Shown in pieces: positions 39,544 through 49,150 of a stretch of 64,000 bases of DNA; position 1 is the stretch's first letter; each line of letters begins with the position of its first letter. The notes beneath the pieces were generated by a model. It saw only the letters and a program-made list of their open reading frames with translations, ran no database searches and had not been told where the DNA came from. Source of the stretch: a bacterium (GTDB taxonomy: Bacteria > Patescibacteriota > Gracilibacteria > UBA4473); assembly GCA_009995455.1 (NCBI GenBank), contig JAACPJ010000002.1, positions 124,001 to 188,000 of the forward strand. Reading direction: 5' to 3'. A program made the translations under genes and the position numbers.

Positions 39544-40905
39544 ATGAAACACTTTTGCTTTATCTGCGGACTCCTCGGATCTTTTCTTATTTTATCAACG
39601 GTAGAAGCGGCTTTTACTGATGTACCGTCTAGCCACCCAAATTACGAAGCGATTAATTATGTACAAGCCAAAGGGATCGTAGAAGGTTATGGCGACGGCA
39701 CTTTTAAACCTGATACGACTATTAACCGAGCCGAGCTCACTAAAATTATTATTGCCACTCAATTTGAAACAAACTTAATTACAAATTGTAATGTTTACAG
39801 TACAAATTTAGCCGATGTATCAACTGATGCTTGGTTCGCCTCGTTTGTTTGTACCGCCAAAGCTGAGGGCATTATTGCTGGATATGGTGATGGCACTTTT
39901 AAACCAGGGCAAAACGTTACTTTTGTGGAGGCCGCTAAAATTATCAGTCTTGGTTTTGGGCAAACTTTTGCCGCAGATGCAGAACTTTGGTACCGGCCAT
40001 ACGTCGATTATTTATCGATTAAAAGCGCTATTCCTGAATCGGTAAACGCCGTGGCTAAAAATATTACCCGTGGGGAGATGGCGGAAATTATTTACCGTTT
40101 GCATGCAGCGGTTAGCAGCCGCCCTGCGCAAGCTTTTGTAGACGGCAGTTTAACCCCTATGACAACAGAACTTAAAACTCAAATCAGTGCTGAAGCTAAG
40201 TTAAATCCTTCAACTTCAACCACGACTCCTACAACCACTAACACGCCAAACACACCTGGAACTAGTGCTGAAGTTTTAGGCAATACGACGATAAACTTAA
40301 ATAACCCGATGATATGTGAATCGTGTCAGGCCGGATTTATTGGCCAACCGAGTAATAGCTGTGCTTGTGAACGGGCTTACATTTTTGAGCAAACTTACCC
40401 CGCTGAACAATGTGGAACCGTTGAATTTACTTGCGGTGAAGGCTATGGATATTTTACGAACCCAGAACAATGTGGATGTAAACTAAAAGAAGAAATTATT
40501 GAATACTGGTTAGCCACTGAGCCAACATTTAAACTAAATGCGCTTGATGAAACCGCTCCTATTGTGCACGGAAGTTATGAAGCCTTAAATGCTGGTGCGC
40601 TTGAAGCGGCTCTTGGAAATAAGAATATTATTCTTTTCTTTCATGCCGATTGGTGCCCGGATTGTGTAAAAACAGACACTGAAATTAAAGATCGAATTAC
40701 CGAATTACCAGAAGACTCGATCATTTTTAAAACCGATTACGATAAAGAAGTGAAACTTCGACAAAAGTTTGAAATCACGTCTCAACACTCAATTGTTATT
40801 ATCGATAAAAATAACGCCTTACAGTTTAAACAAACCGGTTTTGATTTTGATGACATTGTCTCAGTTCTTGAAAAAATCAAAGAGGCTGAGAATTTAGAAC
40901 AGTAG
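39544..40905 (+). CDS. SLH-anchored secreted protein with Cys-rich linker and C-terminal thioredoxin-like domain
   Basis: FTDVPSSHPNYEAINYVQAKGIVEGYGDGTFKPDTTINRAELTKI (SLH); NIILFFHADWCPDCVKTDTEI (thioredoxin CxxC). Confidence 0.9.
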   Translation: MKHFCFICGLLGSFLILSTVEAAFTDVPSSHPNYEAINYVQAKGIVEGYGDGTFKPDTTINRAELTKIIIATQFETNLITNCNVYSTNLADVSTDAWFASFVCTAKAEGIIAGYGDGTFKPGQNVTFVEAAKIISLGFGQTFAADAELWYRPYVDYLSIKSAIPESVNAVAKNITRGEMAEIIYRLHAAVSSRPAQAFVDGSLTPMTTELKTQISAEAKLNPSTSTTTPTTTNTPNTPGTSAEVLGNTTINLNNPMICESCQAGFIGQPSNSCACERAYIFEQTYPAEQCGTVEFTCGEGYGYFTNPEQCGCKLKEEIIEYWLATEPTFKLNALDETAPIVHGSYEALNAGALEAALGNKNIILFFHADWCPDCVKTDTEIKDRITELPEDSIIFKTDYDKEVKLRQKFEITSQHSIVIIDKNNALQFKQTGFDFDDIVSVLEKIKEAENLEQ

Positions 40906-40928
40906 TTAAATTATTACGGCTGTTGTCA

Positions 40929-40975
40929 GAACCCGGGATCTTAGGCCAAAAGAGCTTATAGATCCCGGGTTCTTT
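40929..40975. terminator. 12-bp inverted repeat, probable bidirectional terminator
   Basis: GAACCCGGGATC...GATCCCGGGTTCTTT between convergent genes. Confidence 0.65.
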
Positions 40976-40989
40976 ATTTGAGCGCGCCT

Positions 40990-41727
40990 TTATCGATACC
41001 ACGCCGGTTCATGCACTCTTAAATAAGCCGCCCCAGTTTCAATAGCTCGCTTAGCCGCGGCCAGGTTTACTTCTTTTCCAAATCGATCTTCCCCTAAAAA
41101 ACGTTTCTTAGAATGCCCGATTAGAACTTCAAATTCAGGAGTTTGTGCCGCAAACGCAAGCAAAGCCCAATTTAGTTCTGGGGTTTTCCCAAAGCCAATT
41201 CCAGGATCAAGAATAATTTTATTTCGATCAACCCCCTGCCCAATCATTTGCTTAGCACGCGCTAGAAGATCCTCAGTCACCTGACTTATTGAACTAATTT
41301 TTTGTTCATGAACTTCACCCACACTTTTGCCAGGAAAATGATTCACGACGCAAGTCGCCTGATACTCAGCCGCCAACACAATCATTTCTGGATCTTGAAA
41401 ACCCGATACGTCATTAATAATTTTTCCCCCAAGTTTTAAAAACTGTTCAGCCGTACTTGGGTTTCTGGTGTCGAGACTAAAGTGAGAAATATCTAACAAA
41501 TCTGAATCTACTACTCCCTGCCAAAACTCAGACATTCTCTCCCACTCTTCTGTTGGTGAAATAGCATTAGCGCCTGGTTTGGTCGATTCTGCACCGACAT
41601 CAACTAGGTCCGCGCCATCCGTTATAAGTCGCTTGGCTTGAGTCAAAGCCAAATCAGTATTTGCGTATAATCCCCCATCTGAAAACGAATCAGGAGTGAT
41701 ATTGAGAATGCCCATAATTTTTGCCAT
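40990..41727 (-). CDS. folP: dihydropteroate synthase
   Basis: MGILNITPDSFSDGG, ADLVDVGAESTKPGA, IINDVSGF, ILDPGIGFGKT. Confidence 0.95.
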   Translation of the reverse strand: MAKIMGILNITPDSFSDGGLYANTDLALTQAKRLITDGADLVDVGAESTKPGANAISPTEEWERMSEFWQGVVDSDLLDISHFSLDTRNPSTAEQFLKLGGKIINDVSGFQDPEMIVLAAEYQATCVVNHFPGKSVGEVHEQKISSISQVTEDLLARAKQMIGQGVDRNKIILDPGIGFGKTPELNWALLAFAAQTPEFEVLIGHSKKRFLGEDRFGKEVNLAAAKRAIETGAAYLRVHEPAWYR

Positions 41728-41773
41728 CGCTTTTAGGATGACACGACCCGCAAAAAAAATAAACTTCTTTAAG

Positions 41774-42043
41774 ATGACTTACACAGACCTTATTGGTTAC
41801 ACGGCCTCATTACTAATTATGGTGGCTTTTTTACCGCAAGCCTACCAAGTTTGGAAAACTAAATCAGTCGAAGATGTATCGTTAATGACCTACACTATTT
41901 TAATGTTTGGTTCGGTTTCTTGGACGACCTACGGACTGCTAAAAAGTGACTTTCCTATCATTATTACCAACGTGACTCTATTCGTGGTACAAGGTTCTAT
42001 AATGGTCTGTAAGCTTAAGTACGGTAAAAAAATCATTACATGA
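41774..42043 (+). CDS. SemiSWEET/PQ-loop family small transporter
   Basis: Start trimmed to MTYTDLIGY; LPQAYQVWKTKSVEDVSLMTYTI PQ-loop motif, 3 TM. Confidence 0.88.
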   Translation: MTYTDLIGYTASLLIMVAFLPQAYQVWKTKSVEDVSLMTYTILMFGSVSWTTYGLLKSDFPIIITNVTLFVVQGSIMVCKLKYGKKIIT

Positions 42044-42705
42044 AAGCCCCTATAATTGTTCTCGAAGGTTTAGACGCTTGTGGTAAATCAACGCAAACCG
42101 AACTGCTGATGGAAAACCTGGCCGCTAAAGGTTTAAAAGCGGGCTGGAAAAGATTTCCTGGCTATGAGGATACAACCGCGGGGAAACGAATTGCCGCCTA
42201 TTTACGAGGTGAACTGGGAGACTTTCACCAAATAGACCCAAAAATGATAGCGGCGTTGTACGCGGCCGATCGATTAGCCCAAATTGAAGAAGTCGAAGCG
42301 CTAACCGCCAACAATGAAGTGGTTATTTTTGATCGAGGCGTAACCTCAAATTTAATCTACACACCCGCTCGGGCTGAAATACCAGAAGATATAAAGATGC
42401 TGTCGGACTACGTGGAAAAACTAGAATATGAAGTATTTGGTTTTCCGCGTGAAAGTTTAGTTTTATTTCTCGATGCCTCACCCGAAGCTCGTGCTTTAAT
42501 TCATGCTGCCAAAGGCCGCACCACTGATTTACATGAGTCAGATGATTCTTACCTACAAAAAGTTCGCGAAGTCGCGTTAGAACGATGTGAAAAAGATTTC
42601 CGCTGGAAAAAAATCAGTGTCGATCGAAGTGGCGAACTTAAACGTCGTGATGAAATCAGCGACGAAATTTTAGGTTTAGTTTTAGCCAAGTTACAAAAGA
42701 AGTAA
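42040..42705 (+). CDS. tmk: thymidylate kinase
   Basis: IIVLEGLDACGKSTQTELL P-loop, FDRGVTSNLIY. Confidence 0.92.
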   Translation: MKAPIIVLEGLDACGKSTQTELLMENLAAKGLKAGWKRFPGYEDTTAGKRIAAYLRGELGDFHQIDPKMIAALYAADRLAQIEEVEALTANNEVVIFDRGVTSNLIYTPARAEIPEDIKMLSDYVEKLEYEVFGFPRESLVLFLDASPEARALIHAAKGRTTDLHESDDSYLQKVREVALERCEKDFRWKKISVDRSGELKRRDEISDEILGLVLAKLQKK

Positions 42706-42706
42706 T

Positions 42707-43792
42707 TTATAGATCTACCAAAGCCCCCGTTTCAAATTCCGAAGTCGCCCCCGCCCACTTAATAAAGTAAGGCACTTTTTTTTCACGGGCCACAATGGCG
42801 GAATGAGAAAGTTGGCCGCCTTGTTCTAAAATAATGCCTTTAAAGTCACCAATGCGGGTGACCCAAGCATTATCAAAGTAAGGGGCTACCAAAATGCAGT
42901 TCTCTGGGAAATTACCTCGAAATGTTTTTGGACTTTTCACCACAAACGCAATGCCTTTAATTTTGCCTTTTACGACCGCCACAGATTCACCACTCGAATT
43001 CTCTGCAAAGTTGGCTGGAAAATCTAAGCCTGAAAACGGTAACTCAAACGCGGCTCTCTTTTCTAACTCAGATGGAGATATGGAATCAATCTCATCCACC
43101 AAAGCAAAAGCCAGCCATGGATTTTTGTTCACTTTGGTTTTTAGTTTACTGAGTTCAAACAAAAACAAATGTTTATAAACATCTCGCCAATCAGCCCAAG
43201 TCATCTTTTCTTTCGCTTCTGGAAAATCTAAAACTAGTGTTTTTGAAACCTCATATTCTTGCGGCCAAGTACGGCAAGTCACCTGCTGTGCGTTTTGATT
43301 TTGCTGGGCGTAGAAGTTTGCGATTTGCCAATGCGCAAAAATTTCTTTTAAACCTGAAAAACTAAAAGCCTCACTTGGTTTATAACTTTCATAAAAAGTC
43401 TGCACTTGCTGGTTAAACTTAGGCGACTTGGCACTTTGCCAAAAAGGGGTAAACCAGCTTTTTAACGCAAAAAATTCTTGTTGCGCTTTTGGGTCCGCGT
43501 ATATTTGCCCATTTCTACTTCGCTTTAAAAAATTAAAGTTATCCGCCTTAAAACCCAAGTGTTTAAAGGTTGGCACGCTCGAGTTAAAACATTCTTCAAG
43601 CACTGAAAAACTGAGCGGCGACAAAACGCCAAAGGTTTCTGCGTAAGCGTTAATCTGCCAATCGGCTTGATGTGATTGATTTAACAAATTTCGCTCGGCT
43701 TCCACTTGTGATTCTGTTGGTACCGCAAAGGCTTGCAGCGGTCGAGTCGCTGGGCGAACTTGCAGCAACGTAACCTTGTTATTGTGCGCCAC
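42707..43792 (-). CDS. PEP-synthase/PPDK-like protein, C-terminal part with phosphohistidine swivel domain
   Basis: VTLLQVRPATRP; GGQLSHSAIVAREKKVPYFIKWAGAT; in the same frame as 43826-44377, separated only by TAG plus 11 sense codons. Confidence 0.75.
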   Translation of the reverse strand: MAHNNKVTLLQVRPATRPLQAFAVPTESQVEAERNLLNQSHQADWQINAYAETFGVLSPLSFSVLEECFNSSVPTFKHLGFKADNFNFLKRSRNGQIYADPKAQQEFFALKSWFTPFWQSAKSPKFNQQVQTFYESYKPSEAFSFSGLKEIFAHWQIANFYAQQNQNAQQVTCRTWPQEYEVSKTLVLDFPEAKEKMTWADWRDVYKHLFLFELSKLKTKVNKNPWLAFALVDEIDSISPSELEKRAAFELPFSGLDFPANFAENSSGESVAVVKGKIKGIAFVVKSPKTFRGNFPENCILVAPYFDNAWVTRIGDFKGIILEQGGQLSHSAIVAREKKVPYFIKWAGATSEFETGALVDL

Positions 43793-43825
43793 CCATTCGG
43801 TATCGAGCGGATAATCGAAAAGATT

Positions 43826-44377
43826 CTACAGTTTCACTACTAATGATTTTAAGGCCTCTGTTGGAATTTTTTCTGGAGATAAAGTATCGGTCGCTTCTGA
43901 ATTTTTGCCGAGTAAGAAAAAACTAGAATCCACCCCTTCCACCGAAGCTTCGGCGCCACCAGTTGAAACTTCTCCCACAAAGTGACCCGGGAAATATTTC
44001 CAACGTGAGAACAGGACCCCGCCGAGCTCTGCCGTCATAAAAGTTTGAACCATCAAGTTTACTTCCCCGTTTGGAAGAATCTTTTTTTGAATCAAATTAT
44101 TTTTTTTAAAGTAGTCCGCTACTGCCGTTTCAAGCTGCTCAGGTTTAATTCGACCTGAACTTTCAAAGTGCCCTGCCATTGATACATCAACGGCGTCTTC
44201 TCCACTAACGCAACTTCTAACGATATAAAAAGCACTCTCGTTTTGATCAATAAATTTGTTCAATAATTCAGCGTAATTTTCATTCTCCAGTACGTTTTTT
44301 TCTAGAAAGAGGGTGGCTGGAGTAGCCACCCCAGCGGATTCGGCCTCAGCTAGAAGTCTATACTTTGATGGTTGCAT
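43826..44377 (-). CDS. PEP-synthase/PPDK-like protein, N-terminal ATP-grasp part
   Basis: YIVRSCVSGEDAVDVSMAGHFES, VNLMVQTFMTAELGGVLFSRW; ends in TAG. Confidence 0.75.
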   Translation of the reverse strand: MQPSKYRLLAEAESAGVATPATLFLEKNVLENENYAELLNKFIDQNESAFYIVRSCVSGEDAVDVSMAGHFESSGRIKPEQLETAVADYFKKNNLIQKKILPNGEVNLMVQTFMTAELGGVLFSRWKYFPGHFVGEVSTGGAEASVEGVDSSFFLLGKNSEATDTLSPEKIPTEALKSLVVKL

Positions 44378-44655
44378 TAAGGAATGGCTTTAGTTATCCA
44401 CAACACGAATACTACTAGAATACTCAACACTAAACAGCCCAAAGTAATCATTAATCTTCGGTGTAATTGCCACCACAATTTTAAGGTGTCTTTTAACAAA
44501 AAAAAGCCGGAGATCAAAAAGGCAGCGGCCACGCCAAAAACTTGCAGCGCCGACTGCATCCCCGAAATTAAAATGTCTGGCGGTGGAATTGCCAGAGCGG
44601 TTTGATTGGCCGTTAAACCAATTATACCAACCGATGTAAAAGCTAAATATCGCAT
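44377..44655 (-). CDS. small membrane protein, 92 aa
   Basis: Three hydrophobic segments; TAATG overlap with the upstream gene and 1-nt overlap with the downstream gene. Confidence 0.7.
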   Translation of the reverse strand: MRYLAFTSVGIIGLTANQTALAIPPPDILISGMQSALQVFGVAAAFLISGFFLLKDTLKLWWQLHRRLMITLGCLVLSILVVFVLWITKAIP

Positions 44656-45629
44656 TAAAATTCGTAATAACCAATAATATTACCGCCCATTTGCTCATAA
44701 GTATAAGCGAACATACGAGCATCGTAGCACTCCGATTCGGTGTCGCAAAGCAGCACCACACTTTCTTGTCTGAGAGAATCAATAAAGTCTCTTACTTGAG
44801 CCGTGGTTTGCAACTCGCTGTTAAAAGCTTTGGTGTTAGGAAACGTGAAGCTAGAAATTAACGCGTTTATTCTAAAGTCTATTTTTAGAGCCTCTAGGTT
44901 TTCCACTTCGTTTAAACTTAAACGATTATAAGCGCTTGAGAGAAATTCAAAATCTTCAAAAGCGCCTTTAGCGGGTAAACCCGCCCCATACCAAGCTTCC
45001 AAACCACCCCTAATAAAAGCAACTTTTTCAAACCCCTGCGCTTTTAAAAGATTCGCCATTAAATATCCACGAAGCCCCGAATAGCAAATTAACACCACTC
45101 GCTTGGTTTTATCGAGTTTCGGTATTTGGTCATTGGCTAAGTCACCGTATCTAAAATGAAACGCTCCAGGGATACCATAGCCCTCAAATTCATAATTCTC
45201 TCGCACGTCTAGCAACTGTGTTTCCGGGTATTTTTCAAGTAAAAGGTTGAGACCATTTGGAGAAAACGATTCTACCGTCCCTAAATCTACTAGGTCTAAA
45301 TTTTGGGATTGCCGGTACGCATTTAAGTTGTTTGAAAGCTCTTTTAAAATGTTGCGCTTCCAAACACGCGACGTTACGTCAGTATCAGCTTGAAACACGG
45401 TTTCAATATCCCAATAATCGCCGCTTAATGGCTCTTCTGTGCTTTGTGGAACATTGATTTGGTTAAAAATAATGAAACCCGCAAACAGGAAATTCAAACT
45501 TAAAATGACGCCTAATAATTGTTTTTTTAATTTTTCAGGCTTGGCAAAAAACAGTACAAATGGCAGTGCCACCCACGAAGGTAGTGCCAGATACTGAAGA
45601 ATGATAAAAGTTAATTCATACCAATTCAT
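44655..45629 (-). CDS. membrane-anchored rhodanese-domain protein
   Basis: N-terminal TMs; LLDVRENYEFEGYGIPGAFHFRYGDL, VVLICYSGLRGYLMANLLKAQGFEKVAFIRGGLEAW. Confidence 0.88.
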   Translation of the reverse strand: MNWYELTFIILQYLALPSWVALPFVLFFAKPEKLKKQLLGVILSLNFLFAGFIIFNQINVPQSTEEPLSGDYWDIETVFQADTDVTSRVWKRNILKELSNNLNAYRQSQNLDLVDLGTVESFSPNGLNLLLEKYPETQLLDVRENYEFEGYGIPGAFHFRYGDLANDQIPKLDKTKRVVLICYSGLRGYLMANLLKAQGFEKVAFIRGGLEAWYGAGLPAKGAFEDFEFLSSAYNRLSLNEVENLEALKIDFRINALISSFTFPNTKAFNSELQTTAQVRDFIDSLRQESVVLLCDTESECYDARMFAYTYEQMGGNIIGYYEF

Positions 45630-45726
45630 GCTTTATTAGTATAACGCATAAGATTGGGAAAACACGACAAATCCCCATTTAAAAAAAAATATAAACCAGT
45701 ATGGTGAAATCCCTTAAGCACTAAAT

Positions 45727-46578
45727 ATGACGGCTCTAATTATTTCTGGAAAAGACATCGCTGAGAATTTACTCGATAACGAGCTTGTACCTCGCGTTGA
45801 AGCTTTAAAAGCCAAAGGCGTTACGCCACGGTTGATTGTAATTCTGATTGGAGACCACGCCGCTTCGGCCAGTTATGTTCGTCAAAAAGAAAAATTTGCG
45901 GAACGAGCCGGCATTGTCGCCGAAACGTGGCGTTATAACGACAGCGTGACCGAGGCAAAAATTTTAGAAGAAATTAAGAACATTAATGAAGATGCATCTA
46001 TTCATGGTGTGATCGTGCAATTACCCGTTCCGGATCATATTTCAGTGGAAAAAATTCTGCGCGCCATTCACCCCAGCAAAGATGTAGACGGCTTTACCCC
46101 AGAAAACGTTGGTCAATTATTCTTAGGGGAACCAACGCTTGAATGTTGTACTCCAAAGGGCATCATTCGGATGATTGAAGCCTCAGGCGAAGACTTAAAC
46201 GGGAAGCACGTTGTGGTCGTCGGCCGATCAAATATTGTCGGAAAACCAGTGGCCATTTTAGCGCTTAACAAAAATGCCACGGTCACCATCTGTCATTCGC
46301 GCACCAAAGACTTAGAAGCGCAAATCGCTCAGGCAGATATTCTGATTGTGGCCGTTGGGCGTCCAGAAATGATTAAGGGGGATCAAATTCCTGAAGGATG
46401 CACGGTGATTGATGTTGGAATTCACCGGAAAGAAGGCGGTGGTTTATGCGGCGATGTAGAATTTGCCAGTGCCGTTAAAAAAGCCCGCGCGATTTCACCA
46501 GTTCCTGGCGGAGTTGGTCCTATGACTGTTTTTTGTTTAATTGAAAACACGATTGAAGCGGCCGAAAAATTAAGCTAG
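45727..46578 (+). CDS. folD: methylenetetrahydrofolate dehydrogenase / cyclohydrolase
   Basis: GDHAASASYVRQKEKFAE, PSKDVDGFTPENVG, VVVVGRSNIVGKPVA, PVPGGVGPMTVFCLIENT. Confidence 0.97.
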   Translation: MTALIISGKDIAENLLDNELVPRVEALKAKGVTPRLIVILIGDHAASASYVRQKEKFAERAGIVAETWRYNDSVTEAKILEEIKNINEDASIHGVIVQLPVPDHISVEKILRAIHPSKDVDGFTPENVGQLFLGEPTLECCTPKGIIRMIEASGEDLNGKHVVVVGRSNIVGKPVAILALNKNATVTICHSRTKDLEAQIAQADILIVAVGRPEMIKGDQIPEGCTVIDVGIHRKEGGGLCGDVEFASAVKKARAISPVPGGVGPMTVFCLIENTIEAAEKLS

Positions 46579-47096
46579 TTTTGGGTTTCTGTTTTTAAAG
46601 CTCTATCTATTTGATGCAGAGCTCTAAGTTCCGCTAATTGTTGCGCGTTTAGATTTAGGGCCTGCGCCACCAGCTGTTTAACGGTCTGATTTATAGCGTG
46701 ACACCAGACTTCGGGCCAATTGGTTCGTTGTGAAATACCATATTCTTTTTGAACGGGCACCGACTTACATTTATGCGAAAGATGCCAGAGGATTAAATCT
46801 TCAAGTCTAGCTGTATCTCGGGCTAAATCTCGATTACGATCCGTTACTTGTAAACTGGGCAAACCATTATGCGTTAAAATGTTTTGCAAATTTGCGACTA
46901 GAATGGCTTTCACCCGCGCTCGAGTTTCGCCATCCAAGTCACCTAAAAGATTCATAATCTCATTCGATTGCTCAAACTGGCTGGCTAAATAACAACTTAC
47001 ACTTTCAAATTCAGTTTGGCCTGCCGTAAAATCTAAATCTCTCATCTTCCTAACATTAGTTCTGGTTACAAATACAAATTTTTCATTTCTTTCCAA
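46575..47096 (-). CDS. hypothetical protein, 173 aa
   Basis: ORF overlapping the desaturase 3' end by 31 nt. Confidence 0.5.
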   Translation of the reverse strand: MERNEKFVFVTRTNVRKMRDLDFTAGQTEFESVSCYLASQFEQSNEIMNLLGDLDGETRARVKAILVANLQNILTHNGLPSLQVTDRNRDLARDTARLEDLILWHLSHKCKSVPVQKEYGISQRTNWPEVWCHAINQTVKQLVAQALNLNAQQLAELRALHQIDRALKTETQN

Positions 47097-48073
47097 GAAA
47101 TCATGCGTTCTAATTTTTCATCCCAGAACTTGAGTTTCATCGTTTCCCAACAGTTAGCCAGAGTTAAGGTAGTAACTTCTGTTTGTAGTACCTCATTCTC
47201 GTTGTGACACGCTTCCAGTTCGTAATTAGGAATTAGCGGATTCAAATGATGCACATGGTGGTAGCCGATATTCCCGGTAAACCACTGCAAAATTTTAGGC
47301 AGTTTAAAGAAAGAACTTCCGTGCACAGCGGCTTCGGCCTGGGTCCAGTTTTCGGTTGGCCGCCAGTAACCATCTTCGAACTGATGTTGTACATAAAACA
47401 TCCATACCCCCATCACGGCGGTAAAATAAATAATCATCAAGTGTACCCAAGCAAAATTCCAGCCGAGAAAATAAATCCCCACCCCAAACAAGGCTAGTAA
47501 CCAAGCGTTAGTGAGCCAGACACTTTGTCGGTACACTTTGTGCTGACGGTGCTCTTTCCAATAAGGCCAGCGGTAAAAACCAAAAAATACCCAGGCGGGA
47601 CCAATTAAAAAAGTAGCCGGTGGAAAGCGATAAATGCGATATTTAATTTTTTCCCAACGAGAAAGCGCCACGAACTCAGCCGCCGTGAGCATTACAATTT
47701 CCCCTAAATCACGATGTTCAATCTTACCACTGTGTGCATGATGCATGGCATGTTCCCACTGCCAGCCACGGTAAGGCGTCATGGTAATGAAGCTGCAAAC
47801 GATCCCCACCCGATCGCGCCATTTCATACTTTTGAAAAAAGAACCATGACCACAGTCATGCTGAATAATGAAAATTCGCAGCCCGAATAAGGCCGCTAAA
47901 AAAGCGACTGGAATCATGAACCAAAAACTGACCTCCAAGGCAAAATAAGCCAAACCCCACAATAATAAAAACGGACCAAATGAGTTCAACACTTGCATCC
48001 AACTTTTAAAGCTATCTGGTTTTTGAAAAGACTTTGTTAAAGCGAGCCAGTGTTTTGAAGAAATTGATTCCAT
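47066..48073 (-). CDS. fatty acid desaturase
   Basis: His boxes HDCGHG, HAMHHAHSG, YHHVHH and several TM segments. Confidence 0.92.
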   Translation of the reverse strand: MESISSKHWLALTKSFQKPDSFKSWMQVLNSFGPFLLLWGLAYFALEVSFWFMIPVAFLAALFGLRIFIIQHDCGHGSFFKSMKWRDRVGIVCSFITMTPYRGWQWEHAMHHAHSGKIEHRDLGEIVMLTAAEFVALSRWEKIKYRIYRFPPATFLIGPAWVFFGFYRWPYWKEHRQHKVYRQSVWLTNAWLLALFGVGIYFLGWNFAWVHLMIIYFTAVMGVWMFYVQHQFEDGYWRPTENWTQAEAAVHGSSFFKLPKILQWFTGNIGYHHVHHLNPLIPNYELEACHNENEVLQTEVTTLTLANCWETMKLKFWDEKLERMISWKEMKNLYL

Positions 48074-48205
48074 TTTTGGGCAAATTTATATCCGCCGCAT
48101 TTTAAAAGATTTAAAACTTAAACCCAACTATTTAAAGCCTTTAATCTTGTAGATATTTCAAAAAAAGTCATTCCTACATTTACCCCTCATTTTAAATCGC
48201 CCCCC

Positions 48206-49000
48206 TTATTCGCTTTGATCAAGTTTATTGCCGCAATTCTTACAAAACCTGGCATCGTAATCATGCTTAGGAAAATGACAGAAAAAACAAACATGATGCT
48301 TTTTACCAAAAAAATGATCAATAAACATTTTCGTAATAATCGCCGTAAAAATGGCGATTACCCCCAACCCCATAAACATCATCACCCCAGCGAGTATTTT
48401 TCCACCAACCGTGATGGGTACAACATCACCATATCCAACGGTTGAAATGGTTACCACGGCCCACCATAACGCTTCTGGAATTGTATCCAGTAAAGGATTC
48501 ACCGCTCTTTCTAAATAATAAAGCCCACTGGCACTTAAAATTAAAGCCACTGCTAAGGTAGAGAAAAAGATCTTTAACTCGTTGCGGTAGTTCTTGAACG
48601 ACACAAAGAAACCCAGCAAAATCTCTGAGTATCGAAAGATTTTCAAAAGTTGTAGTATTTTAAGCACTCTAAAACTTCGCAAGAAGATAAAATTACTCAC
48701 CGATAAGTAGAAAGTTAAAATCACAAATAGGTCGAGCAAGGCCAAGGGAGACAAAATAAAATTACGTCTGCGCGGCGCTATATAAAGACGAATCAAGTAT
48801 TCAATCGCAAAGATCGTCACCACAAATAGATCAAAATAGTGAAAGTACTCGAGATATTGGTAACCGATCGGCGTAGTTTCAATTACAAACAAGCTGATAG
48901 AGATAATTATCAGTGTTACCAAAAAATAACCAATCCACTTCCCAACCACTGAATCGTGGTTGTTGAATATCTCGCTGAGGAATGATTTAAATTTAGACAT
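48206..49000 (-). CDS. voltage-gated K+ channel-like protein with C-terminal zinc ribbon
   Basis: S1-S4-like helices, TISTVGYGDVVPIT filter, C-terminal CFFCHFPKHDYDARFCKNCG. Confidence 0.9.
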   Translation of the reverse strand: MSKFKSFLSEIFNNHDSVVGKWIGYFLVTLIIISISLFVIETTPIGYQYLEYFHYFDLFVVTIFAIEYLIRLYIAPRRRNFILSPLALLDLFVILTFYLSVSNFIFLRSFRVLKILQLLKIFRYSEILLGFFVSFKNYRNELKIFFSTLAVALILSASGLYYLERAVNPLLDTIPEALWWAVVTISTVGYGDVVPITVGGKILAGVMMFMGLGVIAIFTAIITKMFIDHFFGKKHHVCFFCHFPKHDYDARFCKNCGNKLDQSE

Positions 49001-49150
49001 AAAATTCTGGGCATTATACCATAATTTTTGATGGAATTCGAGTCCGTATAGTGGTTTTTAATCAAGGCAAAATCAGGGCCGAGTGTCTTTGACTTAGAAA
49101 GATGAAAAGGTATAACGGGCCTACAAAATTTAGGTATACCCAAGTTAAGC

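Noticed and set aside
44390-44782. 130-aa minus-strand ORF overlapping the 92-aa membrane gene
   Set aside because: Alternative frame of the better-supported, translationally coupled 92-aa ORF.
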